Source: Marinobacter confluentis (GTDB lineage Bacteria > Pseudomonadota > Gammaproteobacteria > Pseudomonadales > Oleiphilaceae). Taken from it: a stretch of 64,000 nt of DNA. Below the pieces are notes generated by a model. The model had not been told where the DNA came from and made no database searches. It saw only the letters and a program-made list of their open reading frames with translations. The position numbers and the translations under genes were made by a program. Below are positions 1 through 7,256 of this stretch, piece after piece. Positions within the stretch are counted from its first letter, which is position 1, and the number at the start of each line of letters is the position of its first letter. The DNA lies in NCBI RefSeq assembly GCF_004785685.1, contig NZ_SRPF01000004.1, forward strand, positions 248,001 to 312,000. The letters are read 5' to 3'.

Positions 1-488
1 AGGTATTCCAGTAGCCGGAATTCCCGGGGCTGGACATCGATGTTCTGCCCGGCACGTTTGACGGTGCGGGCCAGCAGGTCCATCTCCAGATCGGCCACAT
101 GCAGCACCGTCTCGGTCTCCGCCGACTGGCGGTTACGGCGAACCAGCGACTCGATACGGGCCAGAAGCTCGGTGAACGAAAACGGCTTGGTCAGGTAATC
201 ATCACCGCCACCACGAAGGCCTTCCACCCGGTCGTCGACATCACCCAGGGCGCTGAGGATCAGCACAGGCACCTGGTTGCCGGTGGCCCGCACGGTCTTG
301 ATGATGGCCAGGCCGTCCATACCGGGCAGCATCCGATCCACAATCATGATGTCGTAGTCTTCACTGGCGGCCATCATCATGCCGTCTTTGCCATCGGCCG
401 CATGATCCACCACAAAGTCCGACTCTTTCAGACCCTTGATAAGGTAATTTGCCACATCTTGATCGTCTTCAATGACCAGCGCTTTCAC
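1..488 (-). CDS. OmpR-family response regulator (C-terminus cut off by window edge)
   Basis: Two-component response regulator, 162 codons visible. The N-terminal receiver shows the acidic pair in VIEDD, the phospho-acceptor Asp in MIVDRMLPGMDG and the conserved Lys in YLTKPF. The start of a winged-helix DNA-binding domain follows (DLEMDLLARTVKRAG, QPREFRLLEYL), typical of OmpR/PhoB regulators such as QseB/PmrA types. The start is GTG at 488, chosen because AGGAGG lies 8 nt upstream and the protein then begins directly at the first beta strand. The gene runs off the left edge, so any partner sensor kinase would lie outside. The subfamily and the signal sensed cannot be told from this part. Confidence 0.9.
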   Translation of the reverse strand, partial: MKALVIEDDQDVANYLIKGLKESDFVVDHAADGKDGMMMAASEDYDIMIVDRMLPGMDGLAIIKTVRATGNQVPVLILSALGDVDDRVEGLRGGGDDYLTKPFSFTELLARIESLVRRNRQSAETETVLHVADLEMDLLARTVKRAGQNIDVQPREFRLLEY

Positions 489-592
489 CGGTAAACCTCC
501 TGATTAGCGGTTTTCATTAACAGCTAGGGTACGAGTATGCCAGAACCGCGGCCAGTTACGATCTTGTAAGAGGGTGTCGCCATAGACGACGG

Positions 593-1372
593 TCACGCCA
601 GATTCCGGAACCAGTCCAGGCTCTCCGACGTGGTGCCGGCCGGCCGATACTCTGCCCCGACCCAGCCCTGATACCCCATCCGGTCCAGCGCCTCGAACGC
701 CCTGGTGAAATTGATCTCACCGGTACCGGGCTGGTTTCGCCCCGGATTATCAGCAATCTGCACGTGGGCGATCCAGGGCAGCAGGCACTCCATGGTGCGA
801 ATCAGATCCCCTTCCATGACCTGCATATGGTAAACATCGTACTGCAGCCTGACGTTGTCCGCCTCAATGCTCTCGATTACCTGCATGACCCGGGCGGAGG
901 TATCCAGGAAAAAGCCGGGCATATCCACCCGCGAATTGATGGCTTCCAGGCAGAGGGTCATACCAGCACCAGCCAGTTTTTGCGCCGCGTATTCAACATT
1001 CCCCAACAGCGTGGTCCAGGCCTGATCTTCATTCAATCCAGCGGGGAGGAGCCCGGCCAGGCAGTTAACCTGCGTGCAGCTCAGGACCCCGGCGTAACGG
1101 ATCGCCTGGTCTACCCCGGCCCTGAACTCTTCAACGCGATCCGGCAGACAGGCAATGCCCCGCTCACCCGCATCCCAGTCACCCGGCGGCAGATTGAACA
1201 GCACCTGGGTCAGGTTATTCGCATCCAGAATCTGCTTCAGCTGTTCCGGTTCATAAGCGTAGGGAAAAAGATATTCCACACCACGGAAACCCGCTTCGCT
1301 GGCCAGCTGGAAACGGTCGAGGAAATCGACCTCGTTGAACAACATCGACAGATTGGCAGCAAACGCAGGCAT
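593..1372 (-). CDS. hyi: Hydroxypyruvate isomerase
   Basis: Interconverts hydroxypyruvate and tartronate semialdehyde in the cytoplasm. The 259 residues are the usual length for Hyi. The protein is a xylose-isomerase-type TIM barrel: it opens with FAANLSMLFNEVDFLDRF, has the metal and substrate region CLEAINSRVDMPGFFLD, and later QYDVYHMQ and HVQIADNPGRNQPGTGEI, all typical of Hyi. It starts 2 nt after the stop of glxR, so the two are surely one operon, and that neighbour supports Hyi over the related OtnI isomerases. No glyoxylate carboligase (gcl) gene lies in the window, so the tartronate semialdehyde source is not visible here. Confidence 0.88.
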   Translation of the reverse strand: MPAFAANLSMLFNEVDFLDRFQLASEAGFRGVEYLFPYAYEPEQLKQILDANNLTQVLFNLPPGDWDAGERGIACLPDRVEEFRAGVDQAIRYAGVLSCTQVNCLAGLLPAGLNEDQAWTTLLGNVEYAAQKLAGAGMTLCLEAINSRVDMPGFFLDTSARVMQVIESIEADNVRLQYDVYHMQVMEGDLIRTMECLLPWIAHVQIADNPGRNQPGTGEINFTRAFEALDRMGYQGWVGAEYRPAGTTSESLDWFRNLA

Positions 1373-1374
1373 TG

Positions 1375-2289
1375 TTATCCCTTCTTCCGAGGATTGACGG
1401 ACGAGCCCAGCAGCGCGCCGTTCATGTGTTCCAGCTCCAGCAACAGCCCACTATGGTCCGCTTCACTGTGGCCGTTGGCAATCAGACTCTGGTATTCATT
1501 GTGAGTCTGCTGCGCCAGCGGCAACGTCAGCCCCTCCGCCCGGGCCTCGTCCAGAATCATCCGCATGTCCTTCAACTGAATTCGCGATGGGGCGCCCGGT
1601 GCAAAATTCCGGTCAATCATCCGCTGGCCATGAAGCTCCAGAATCCGACTACCGGCAAAGCCTCCCATCAACGCTTCCCGAACCGCCGCCGGGTCCGCCC
1701 CACCCTTGGCCGCCAACAGCAGCGCCTCGGACACCGCGCCAATGGTAATCCCCACAATCGCCTGATTGGCCAGCTTCGCTAACTGGCCGCTACCCACCGG
1801 ACCAATCCGGGTACATTTGCCCAGCGCATCGAAAACCGGCCGAACCCGTTCAATGTCCGCCTCCGCGCCGCCAGCCATAATACTCAACGTCGCCTGTTCC
1901 GCCCCCACGGTGCCGCCAGACACCGGCGCATCCACATAACCCGCGCCCTGCTTCTGCGCCATTCCGGCATGGCGACGAGCCAGGGAAGGCTGAACGGAGC
2001 TCATATCAACGTAAACCGCTCCCGCTTTCAGGGCGACGATGCCGCCCTGCTCAACCATGACCCGTTCCACCACATCGCCGTTCTCCAACATCGTGATTAC
2101 CACATCGGCATCACGAACGGCGTTTTCAGGGGAATCGGCAATGGTTGCCTGATCTTTGAACGGAGCGCACTTACCGGCCGTCCTGTTCCACAAAGTCACG
2201 GTGAAGCCGGCGTCCAGAAGATTTCGGACCATGGGCGCTCCCATAAGCCCAATCCCGAGAAACGCGATATGCAGTTCTTTCGCAGTCAT
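1375..2289 (-). CDS. glxR: 2-hydroxy-3-oxopropionate (tartronate semialdehyde) reductase
   Basis: NAD(P)H-dependent reduction of tartronate semialdehyde to D-glycerate, a beta-hydroxyacid dehydrogenase family enzyme. The N-terminal Rossmann motif is GIGLMGAPM. The substrate-binding motif is DAPVSGGTVGAEQATL. The catalytic Lys lies in GQLAKLANQAIVG. ATG at 2289 (protein beginning MTAKELHIAFLG) is preferred over an in-frame codon at 2343: it has a GAGG box about 9 nt upstream and gives the family N-terminus, while the longer form would run into the hairpin repeat at 2319-2428. It is first gene of the glxR-hyi operon. Related family members act on 3-hydroxyisobutyrate, but the hyi neighbour favours GlxR. 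Confidence 0.87.
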   Translation of the reverse strand: MTAKELHIAFLGIGLMGAPMVRNLLDAGFTVTLWNRTAGKCAPFKDQATIADSPENAVRDADVVITMLENGDVVERVMVEQGGIVALKAGAVYVDMSSVQPSLARRHAGMAQKQGAGYVDAPVSGGTVGAEQATLSIMAGGAEADIERVRPVFDALGKCTRIGPVGSGQLAKLANQAIVGITIGAVSEALLLAAKGGADPAAVREALMGGFAGSRILELHGQRMIDRNFAPGAPSRIQLKDMRMILDEARAEGLTLPLAQQTHNEYQSLIANGHSEADHSGLLLELEHMNGALLGSSVNPRKKG

Positions 2290-2318
2290 AATTCGAGCCT
2301 CTAACTCCAAAGCCAGAA

Positions 2319-2428
2319 GAAGTGAGTGGGCAGGCGCTTCCAAAACCGTGCGGAGCCATGGATGGCGGAGCCCGAGCGTACAGGGACGTATTTATAGCGT
2401 GTTTTGGAAGCGCCTGCCCACTCACTTC
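2319..2428 (+). repeat. Long-stem hairpin repeat, copy 1 (28-nt arms, 54-nt conserved loop)
   Basis: A perfect 28-bp inverted repeat (2319-2346 with 2401-2428) encloses a 54-nt loop (2347-2400). The loop is 51/54 identical to the loop of copy 2, read on the opposite strand at 54009-54062, but the arms are largely different in sequence. The strand is given as the one on which the loop reads TGCGGAGCCATGG. Inside the loop are a small hairpin GCCA-TGGA-TGGC (2355-2366) and a second, GTAC-AGGGAC-GTAT, closed by one G-T pair (2378-2391). GGA occurs four times. The element lies between the rpoH terminator and the glxR start, so a glxR transcript beginning upstream would carry the reverse complement. 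Confidence 0.9.
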
Positions 2429-2466
2429 CGCCCGCCAAGGTTCGAGAGAAGCGAACTACACAAACA

Positions 2467-2502
2467 AAAACGCCACCGACCCGACTTGGGTGGTGGCGTT
2501 TT
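2467..2502 (-). terminator. Rho-independent terminator of rpoH
   Basis: On the minus strand a 9-bp stem AACGCCACC / GGTGGCGTT (2492-2500 with 2469-2477) is followed by a T-rich run. It lies 25 bases past the rpoH stop codon. The U-tract reads in the direction of rpoH transcription, so this is assigned to rpoH. Confidence 0.85.
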
Positions 2503-2527
2503 GACAATGCCAGGACTATCCGCTGAA

Positions 2528-3397
2528 TCAGGCGGCTTCAGTTTCCGCCATCATCGCTGTGCGAATCTTCTTCATGGCGTTTTTCTCAAGCTGACGAATC
2601 CGCTCAGCCGAAACCCCATATCGATCCGCCAGCTCATGAAGCGTCGACTTACCATCAGACAACCAGCGCTCCCGAAGAATATCCTGGCTGCGCTCATCCA
2701 GCTGGCCAAGTGCTTCCATCAGCCGACCGTTAGAGTCATCTGTCCAGTCAGCCTGCTCAAGCTGCGTCGCCGGATTGCTGCGGTGGTCTTCCAGGAAATA
2801 GGCGGGTGCCTGATAGGCGTTATCGTCATCATCATCCTGCGGACCATCAAACGCCGTATCATGGGAAGACAGACGACCCTCCATTTCACGGACCACCTTC
2901 GGCTCCACCCCAAGATCGGCAGCAACCGCATTCACCTCATCGTGGCTGAGCCAAGCCAGGCGCTTCTTCTGGCTGCGCAGGTTGAAAAACAGTTTACGCT
3001 GGGCCTTGGTGGTGGCCACTTTCACAATGCGCCAGTTGCGCAGGATAAACTCGTGGATCTCGGCCTTGATCCAGTGCACCGCAAAAGACACCAGCCGCAC
3101 ACCGTATTCAGGGTTGAAGCGCTTGACCGCCTTCATCAGGCCCACATTGCCTTCCTGAATCAGGTCCGCCTGGTTCAGGCCGTAACCGGCATAGCTGCGG
3201 GCGATGTGAATCACAAACCGGAGGTGCGACAGCACCAGCTCTCTGGCTGCGTCTACATCACCTTCGTAATGCAACCGCTCGGAAAGCTTACGCTCCTCTT
3301 CAACCGAAAGAACCGGAATACGGGCCGCCGCCTGAATGTAGGATTCAAGGTTGGCGCCTGGGACTAGTCTGTCGAGAACCTGTAAGTTCGTGCTCAT
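2528..3397 (-). CDS. rpoH: RNA polymerase sigma-32 (heat shock sigma factor)
   Basis: Directs RNA polymerase to heat-shock promoters. The length of 289 residues is normal. Region 2 contains [20 protein letters not shown] and [17 protein letters not shown]. The RpoH-specific box QRKLFFNLR is present around residues 132-140. Region 4 carries the helix-turn-helix [20 protein letters not shown] near the C-terminus. ATG at 3397 has GGAGGG six bases upstream. A sigma-E type promoter lies about 40-75 nt upstream (3443-3470), and the gene ends at a strong terminator. As in many proteobacteria it follows ftsYEX, but a 194-nt gap and its own promoter suggest separate transcription. Confidence 0.97.
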   Translation of the reverse strand: MSTNLQVLDRLVPGANLESYIQAAARIPVLSVEEERKLSERLHYEGDVDAARELVLSHLRFVIHIARSYAGYGLNQADLIQEGNVGLMKAVKRFNPEYGVRLVSFAVHWIKAEIHEFILRNWRIVKVATTKAQRKLFFNLRSQKKRLAWLSHDEVNAVAADLGVEPKVVREMEGRLSSHDTAFDGPQDDDDDNAYQAPAYFLEDHRSNPATQLEQADWTDDSNGRLMEALGQLDERSQDILRERWLSDGKSTLHELADRYGVSAERIRQLEKNAMKKIRTAMMAETEAA

Positions 3398-3442
3398 TTT
3401 TTCCCTCCGGACATGACGGCCATTAAATATAACAACTAAATC

Positions 3443-3470
3443 TTAGACCGCCAAGATCTGATAAAGTTCC
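3443..3470 (-). promoter_or_regulatory. Probable sigma-E (RpoE) promoter of rpoH
   Basis: On the minus strand GGAACTT (3464-3470) is separated by exactly 16 nt from TCTAA (3443-3447). This fits the sigma-E consensus GGAACTT-N15/16-TCnnA. Transcription would start near 3437, about 40 nt before the rpoH ATG. A sigma-E promoter for rpoH is known in E. coli (P3); the site itself is read from the sequence and its activity is inferred. Confidence 0.72.
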
Positions 3471-3591
3471 CGAAAGCCAGGATAAACGCTTTTAAATCAG
3501 CGGCCTGGAACTTCAGGGTTGCACCCGCTTATCTTTTCAAATTACGCCTCAACGATCTGAATTGACAATACGGTATTGCCGAGATGGAAGA

Positions 3592-4617
3592 TCACCCGCC
3601 CGCGATCTCGCCGGGCTCGATATCGTCAAGATGGCGCTTTACGGCCACCCAGGCGCCCAACCACCCTAACAGCATCGCGGCGATTATCAACGCGATAATG
3701 CCGTCGAAGGTCAGCCCACTGAGCGAGAAATCACTGCGGTAAAGGCCGGCAAGCCGCTCCACTGGCCCGCTGAGCCACCACAAGGATAACTGGAGCAGTA
3801 GCCAGGCAACCACACCACCGCCCAGACCAAACCAGGCACCGGTGTAAAGAAAAGGCCGACGAACGAAAGCGTCCGTGCCCCCTACCAGCTTTGCCACCAG
3901 GATTTCATCCCGACGGTTCTCGATCGATAACCGAACCGTATTGCCGATAACCAGAACCACGGCCGCAGCCAACAGTAGCGCCAGCGCCCAGACTGCACGG
4001 CCCAGCAGTTCGGTCATGGCGTTCAGCCGCTGTAGCCAGCCCAGATCTACCTGTACCTGCTCCACGCCGTCCATGCCTTCCACCAGTGCCAGCAACGTCT
4101 GAACACCGTCCGCTGTTCGGGAACCATCGCTGGGGGTAACCAGAAGTGTGTGGGGAAGGGGGTTACCGTCCAGATAATCCAAAGCATCCTCCAGGCCAGA
4201 CGACGCCCGGAATTCATCCAGAGCAGTATCACGGTCAATCAGCTCTACCTCCGCTACCCGACTGTCCCCAGCAACCGTCTGTTTCAGAGTTTGCGCCTGT
4301 TCCAGCGTAACCTCTTCGGCCAGATAGGCGGTGACCCGTGCCGAGCTTTCCCAGCCAGCGCTGACACCCTGGAGGCTGGTCAGAAGCAGCATCAGTGCTA
4401 CCGGCAGTGCCAGTGCCACGCCCATGACCGTCCATGTCATCAAACTCGCCACAGGGGCTTGCCAGAGCCGGCGGGCACTGTCCCGGGCCACCTTGCGATG
4501 ATGCCCGAAATAGCTGCTGGCCTGCTGGGCCAGCGGGGACCGTGTGGTTCTGGCCCCTCTGCTTCTGGTATCGCTTTCCCTGGATGGGTCTTTCCGCCGA
4601 TTCTGGGCGTCAGCCAT
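3592..4617 (-). CDS. ftsX: Cell division protein FtsX
   Basis: Integral membrane partner of FtsE in the divisome, an ABC-like complex that controls septal peptidoglycan hydrolases. The 341-residue protein has a basic cytoplasmic N-terminus (residues 1-60), a first membrane helix (MTWTVMGVALALPVALMLLL), a periplasmic loop and three further helices near residues 205-230, 255-280 and 305-330, the FtsX/MacB permease fold. ATG at 4617 is chosen over an upstream in-frame codon at 4683 because it overlaps the ftsE stop by 8 nt, a usual arrangement for translational coupling, and gives the start MADAQNRR. It is the last gene of ftsY-ftsE-ftsX. Confidence 0.95.
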   Translation of the reverse strand: MADAQNRRKDPSRESDTRSRGARTTRSPLAQQASSYFGHHRKVARDSARRLWQAPVASLMTWTVMGVALALPVALMLLLTSLQGVSAGWESSARVTAYLAEEVTLEQAQTLKQTVAGDSRVAEVELIDRDTALDEFRASSGLEDALDYLDGNPLPHTLLVTPSDGSRTADGVQTLLALVEGMDGVEQVQVDLGWLQRLNAMTELLGRAVWALALLLAAAVVLVIGNTVRLSIENRRDEILVAKLVGGTDAFVRRPFLYTGAWFGLGGGVVAWLLLQLSLWWLSGPVERLAGLYRSDFSLSGLTFDGIIALIIAAMLLGWLGAWVAVKRHLDDIEPGEIAGG

Positions 4618-5284
4618 GCAAACCCCCTGCGCCTGCCACCAGACGACCCTGATCAAGGGTGAGGGTTCGTCGACCCAGATCATTAATCAGACCAATGTCG
4701 TGAGTGGCAATCAGAACGGTCACACCAACCTGACTGAATTCCGCAAACAGACCCATGATGTCGGCGGAAAGCTGGGGGTCGAGGTTACCGGTGGGCTCGT
4801 CCGCCAGCAGAACCGGTGGCTTGTTTACCACGGCCCGGGCAATGCCGACCCGTTGCTGCTCACCGCCGGATAACTGCAGGGGGTTCATTTTCTCTTTGCT
4901 GAGCAAGCCCACCTTATCCAGCGCCGCCCGCACCCGGCGGCCGATATCCCGCGCCGATGTACCCATGACTTCAAGCGGCATGGCCACATTATCGAACACG
5001 GAGCGGTCGAAAAGCAGCTGATGGTTCTGGAAGACCACGCCAATATGACGGCGAATATAAGGCACCTGACGTCGGGGCAGGCGGTTAAGCACCTGCCCGC
5101 CGACGACGACTTCACCGGCACTGGGGCGCTCCATCACCATGATGAGCTTGAGCAGCGTGCTCTTGCCGGCACCGGAATGGCCGGTCAGAAAGGCCAGTTC
5201 ACCCCGATCCAGGCCAAAGTTCACCTGCCTCAGCGCGGTATGGTCGCTGTCATAACGTTTGGTGACCTGCCGGAATTCAATCAT
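4610..5284 (-). CDS. ftsE: Cell division ATP-binding protein FtsE
   Basis: ATPase subunit of the FtsEX divisome complex. The 224 residues are the normal length. The Walker A motif is [11 protein letters not shown] (about residues 36-46), followed by the Q-loop [10 protein letters not shown], the ABC signature [14 protein letters not shown] and the Walker B region [14 protein letters not shown]. The H-loop ATHD is present. It lies 6 nt after ftsY and overlaps ftsX by 8 nt, so the three genes form one operon. Confidence 0.97.
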   Translation of the reverse strand: MIEFRQVTKRYDSDHTALRQVNFGLDRGELAFLTGHSGAGKSTLLKLIMVMERPSAGEVVVGGQVLNRLPRRQVPYIRRHIGVVFQNHQLLFDRSVFDNVAMPLEVMGTSARDIGRRVRAALDKVGLLSKEKMNPLQLSGGEQQRVGIARAVVNKPPVLLADEPTGNLDPQLSADIMGLFAEFSQVGVTVLIATHDIGLINDLGRRTLTLDQGRLVAGAGGLHG

Positions 5285-5290
5285 GAAGGC

Positions 5291-6463
5291 TTATGTCTCG
5301 GAGGTTTCATCGAACAATGCGTCAACAAAGGTCCGCGCGTCAAAGCTGCGCAGGTCATCCACCTGTTCACCCACCCCGATGTAACGGATGGGCAACTGCA
5401 ATTGCCGTGCTATGGCGAACACAATGCCACCCTTGGCGGTACCATCCAGCTTGGTCAGGGTAATGCCGCTGACCCCTACCGCCTCCTGGAACACCTGGGC
5501 CTGGCTCAAGGCATTCTGGCCAGTGCCCGCGTCCAGTACCAGCATGACTTCATGAGGAGCGGTGTCGTCGAGCTTTTTCATCACCCGGACTACCTTTTCC
5601 AGCTCACTCATCAGATTATCCTTATTCTGCAGACGCCCGGCGGTATCGGCGATCACCACGTCAATACCACGGGACTGGGCAGACTGAACCGCATCGTAAA
5701 TGACCGAGGCGCTGTCAGCCCCGGTATGCTGCGCGATGACCGGCACCTTGTTGCGCTCTCCCCAGACCTGCAGTTGCTCCACGGCGGCCGCCCGAAAAGT
5801 ATCACCCGCTGCCAGCATTACTGACTTACCGTCCCGCTGGAAAAGCTTGGTCAGCTTGCCAATGGTGGTGGTTTTGCCAACGCCGTTAACGCCCACCATC
5901 AGAATGACATAGGGCTTCTTGCCAACGTTGATATCCAGCGGCTTGGTAACATCCGCCAGCAGATCGTACAATTGATCCCGCAGCGCCTTCCGCAGGGCCT
6001 CGCCATTCTTGAGCTGGTTCCGTTCCAGCTTGTCGGTCAGCGATTCAATGATTTCCGTGGTGGCAGTTACGCCAACGTCTGCCATCAACAGCGTAGTTTC
6101 GATCTCTTCCAGAAGGTCAGCGTCAATTTTCTTACCGCCGGAGAAGAGACCGGAAAAGCCACCGGTCAGATTTGCCCGGGTCTTTCCGAGCCCGCTACGG
6201 ATACGTTCGAATACGCTGACCTGCGGTTCAGGCTCTGACTCTGGCGCCTCGGGTTCTGCCTTTGCTGGCGCAGCCTCGGCAACCGCATCCGGGGTTTCCG
6301 GGGCGGGGCCGGTTTGCGGCGTTGCGCCGGGCTGGGGCTCGGGTTTTTTCTGGGGAACGGCTTTGGGGCGGGGCCGCGGACGATTGCCCACCAGATCCGC
6401 TACAAACACAAGAACCAGAAGGGCCAGTAGCCCGATGGAGATCCATTCTGCCGTCATAGTCAT
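5291..6463 (-). CDS. ftsY: Signal recognition particle receptor FtsY
   Basis: SRP GTPase receptor that docks ribosome-nascent chain complexes at the inner membrane. The NG domain occupies roughly residues 85-390, with G1 GVNGVGKTTT (191-200), DTFRAAA, DTAGR and TKLDGTAKGG. Unusually, the protein opens with a clear hydrophobic helix (WISIGLLALLVLVFVADLVG, residues 7-26) and then a Pro/Ala/Glu-rich linker to about residue 80, in place of the soluble acidic A domain of E. coli. ATG codons at 6463 and 6457 are both possible and neither has a strong Shine-Dalgarno sequence. It is first gene of ftsYEX, divergent from rsmD. Confidence 0.95.
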   Translation of the reverse strand: MTMTAEWISIGLLALLVLVFVADLVGNRPRPRPKAVPQKKPEPQPGATPQTGPAPETPDAVAEAAPAKAEPEAPESEPEPQVSVFERIRSGLGKTRANLTGGFSGLFSGGKKIDADLLEEIETTLLMADVGVTATTEIIESLTDKLERNQLKNGEALRKALRDQLYDLLADVTKPLDINVGKKPYVILMVGVNGVGKTTTIGKLTKLFQRDGKSVMLAAGDTFRAAAVEQLQVWGERNKVPVIAQHTGADSASVIYDAVQSAQSRGIDVVIADTAGRLQNKDNLMSELEKVVRVMKKLDDTAPHEVMLVLDAGTGQNALSQAQVFQEAVGVSGITLTKLDGTAKGGIVFAIARQLQLPIRYIGVGEQVDDLRSFDARTFVDALFDETSET

Positions 6464-6607
6464 ACCGTTGATCGTAGAATTCGCAGGATAAAAGAAAGGC
6501 GGTATTCTAGCAGACTGTCCGCTGGAAGTGACGGATCATCCGAAGCCTCGTAACATGCAGACCACGCAACCGCCTTTGCAACCAACTCCCCGGAACAGAC
6601 CCTACGT

Positions 6608-7207
6608 ATGGCCCGAAAATCCACAACCCGTCCGCCCGCTGGCGGCGAACTCAGAATCATCGGCGGTGACTGGCGCAGCCGTAAGCTGCGATTCCCCGAT
6701 GCAGGCGGCGTTCGTCCGACTCCGGCACGCACCCGTGAAACCCTCTTCAACTGGCTGGCCAGCCAGCTACCGGGTAGCCGCTGCCTTGACCTTTTCAGCG
6801 GCTCCGGTGCCCTTGGCCTGGAGGCGATGTCCCGGGGTGCCGCGTCAGCAACCCTGGTCGAACACAATCAGGCGCTGGTGGAGGCCCTGCGAAAGAATCT
6901 GAGCCTGTTAAAAGCGGATAACGGCCGGGTGGTTTTGCAGCCAGTCGAGCAGTTTCTGGCCCAGCAGGCAACGGCGCCGTTCGACCTTGTGTTCATGGAC
7001 CCGCCGTTCCGCCAGGGCTGGCTGGAACGCCTGTTGCCGCTTCTTGCAGAAAACGCCTGGGTGGCAGAGAGGGGCTGGGTCTACGTCGAACACGAAAGCG
7101 AATTGGCAAGCCCTACACCACCAACCGGCTGGCAATTACACCGCGCCAAATCCGCCGGCCAGGTAACTTACTGTCTTTATCAGACTGGCACAAAAAACCC
7201 CGCCTGA
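6608..7207 (+). CDS. rsmD: 16S rRNA (guanine-966-N2) methyltransferase
   Basis: S-adenosylmethionine-dependent methylation of G966 in 16S rRNA. The 199 residues match the RsmD family. The N-terminus carries RIIGGDWRSRKLRFP and the RPTPARTRETLFNWL motif typical of RsmD. The SAM-binding motif is CLDLFSGSGALGLEAMSRG, and the catalytic motif is FMDPPF. It is divergent from ftsY across a 144-nt promoter region. Its last codons lie inside the stem of a terminator used by the convergent desaturase gene, with the TGA stop in the loop. Confidence 0.94.
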   Translation: MARKSTTRPPAGGELRIIGGDWRSRKLRFPDAGGVRPTPARTRETLFNWLASQLPGSRCLDLFSGSGALGLEAMSRGAASATLVEHNQALVEALRKNLSLLKADNGRVVLQPVEQFLAQQATAPFDLVFMDPPFRQGWLERLLPLLAENAWVAERGWVYVEHESELASPTPPTGWQLHRAKSAGQVTYCLYQTGTKNPA

Positions 7208-7219
7208 TCCAGCGGGGTT
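7192..7219 (-). terminator. Terminator of the desaturase gene, overlapping the rsmD stop
   Basis: An 8-bp GC-rich stem AACCCCGC / GCGGGGTT (7196-7203 with 7212-7219) is followed on the minus strand by six T residues. The rsmD stop codon (7205-7207) is in its loop, so the 3' end of rsmD is shared with the terminator. On the plus strand the tail is only weakly T-rich, so its main user is the desaturase gene that ends at 7257. Confidence 0.8.
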
Positions 7220-7256
7220 GGTTGGTCACTGCCAGGCCTGAGCCCGCGCTGACGGG

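Noticed and set aside
2319..2428. Hairpin repeats as insertion sequence remnants or MITEs with target duplications
   Set aside because: No target site duplication flanks any of the three copies, and the arms differ between copies while staying complementary, unlike terminal inverted repeats of one element type.
2156..3367. Long plus-strand open frame of 403 codons across the hairpin repeat and rpoH
   Set aside because: It is antisense to glxR and rpoH, both with clear family motifs. Its only recurring part is the translated repeat, which also appears in frames at 53696-54061 and 62206-62496.
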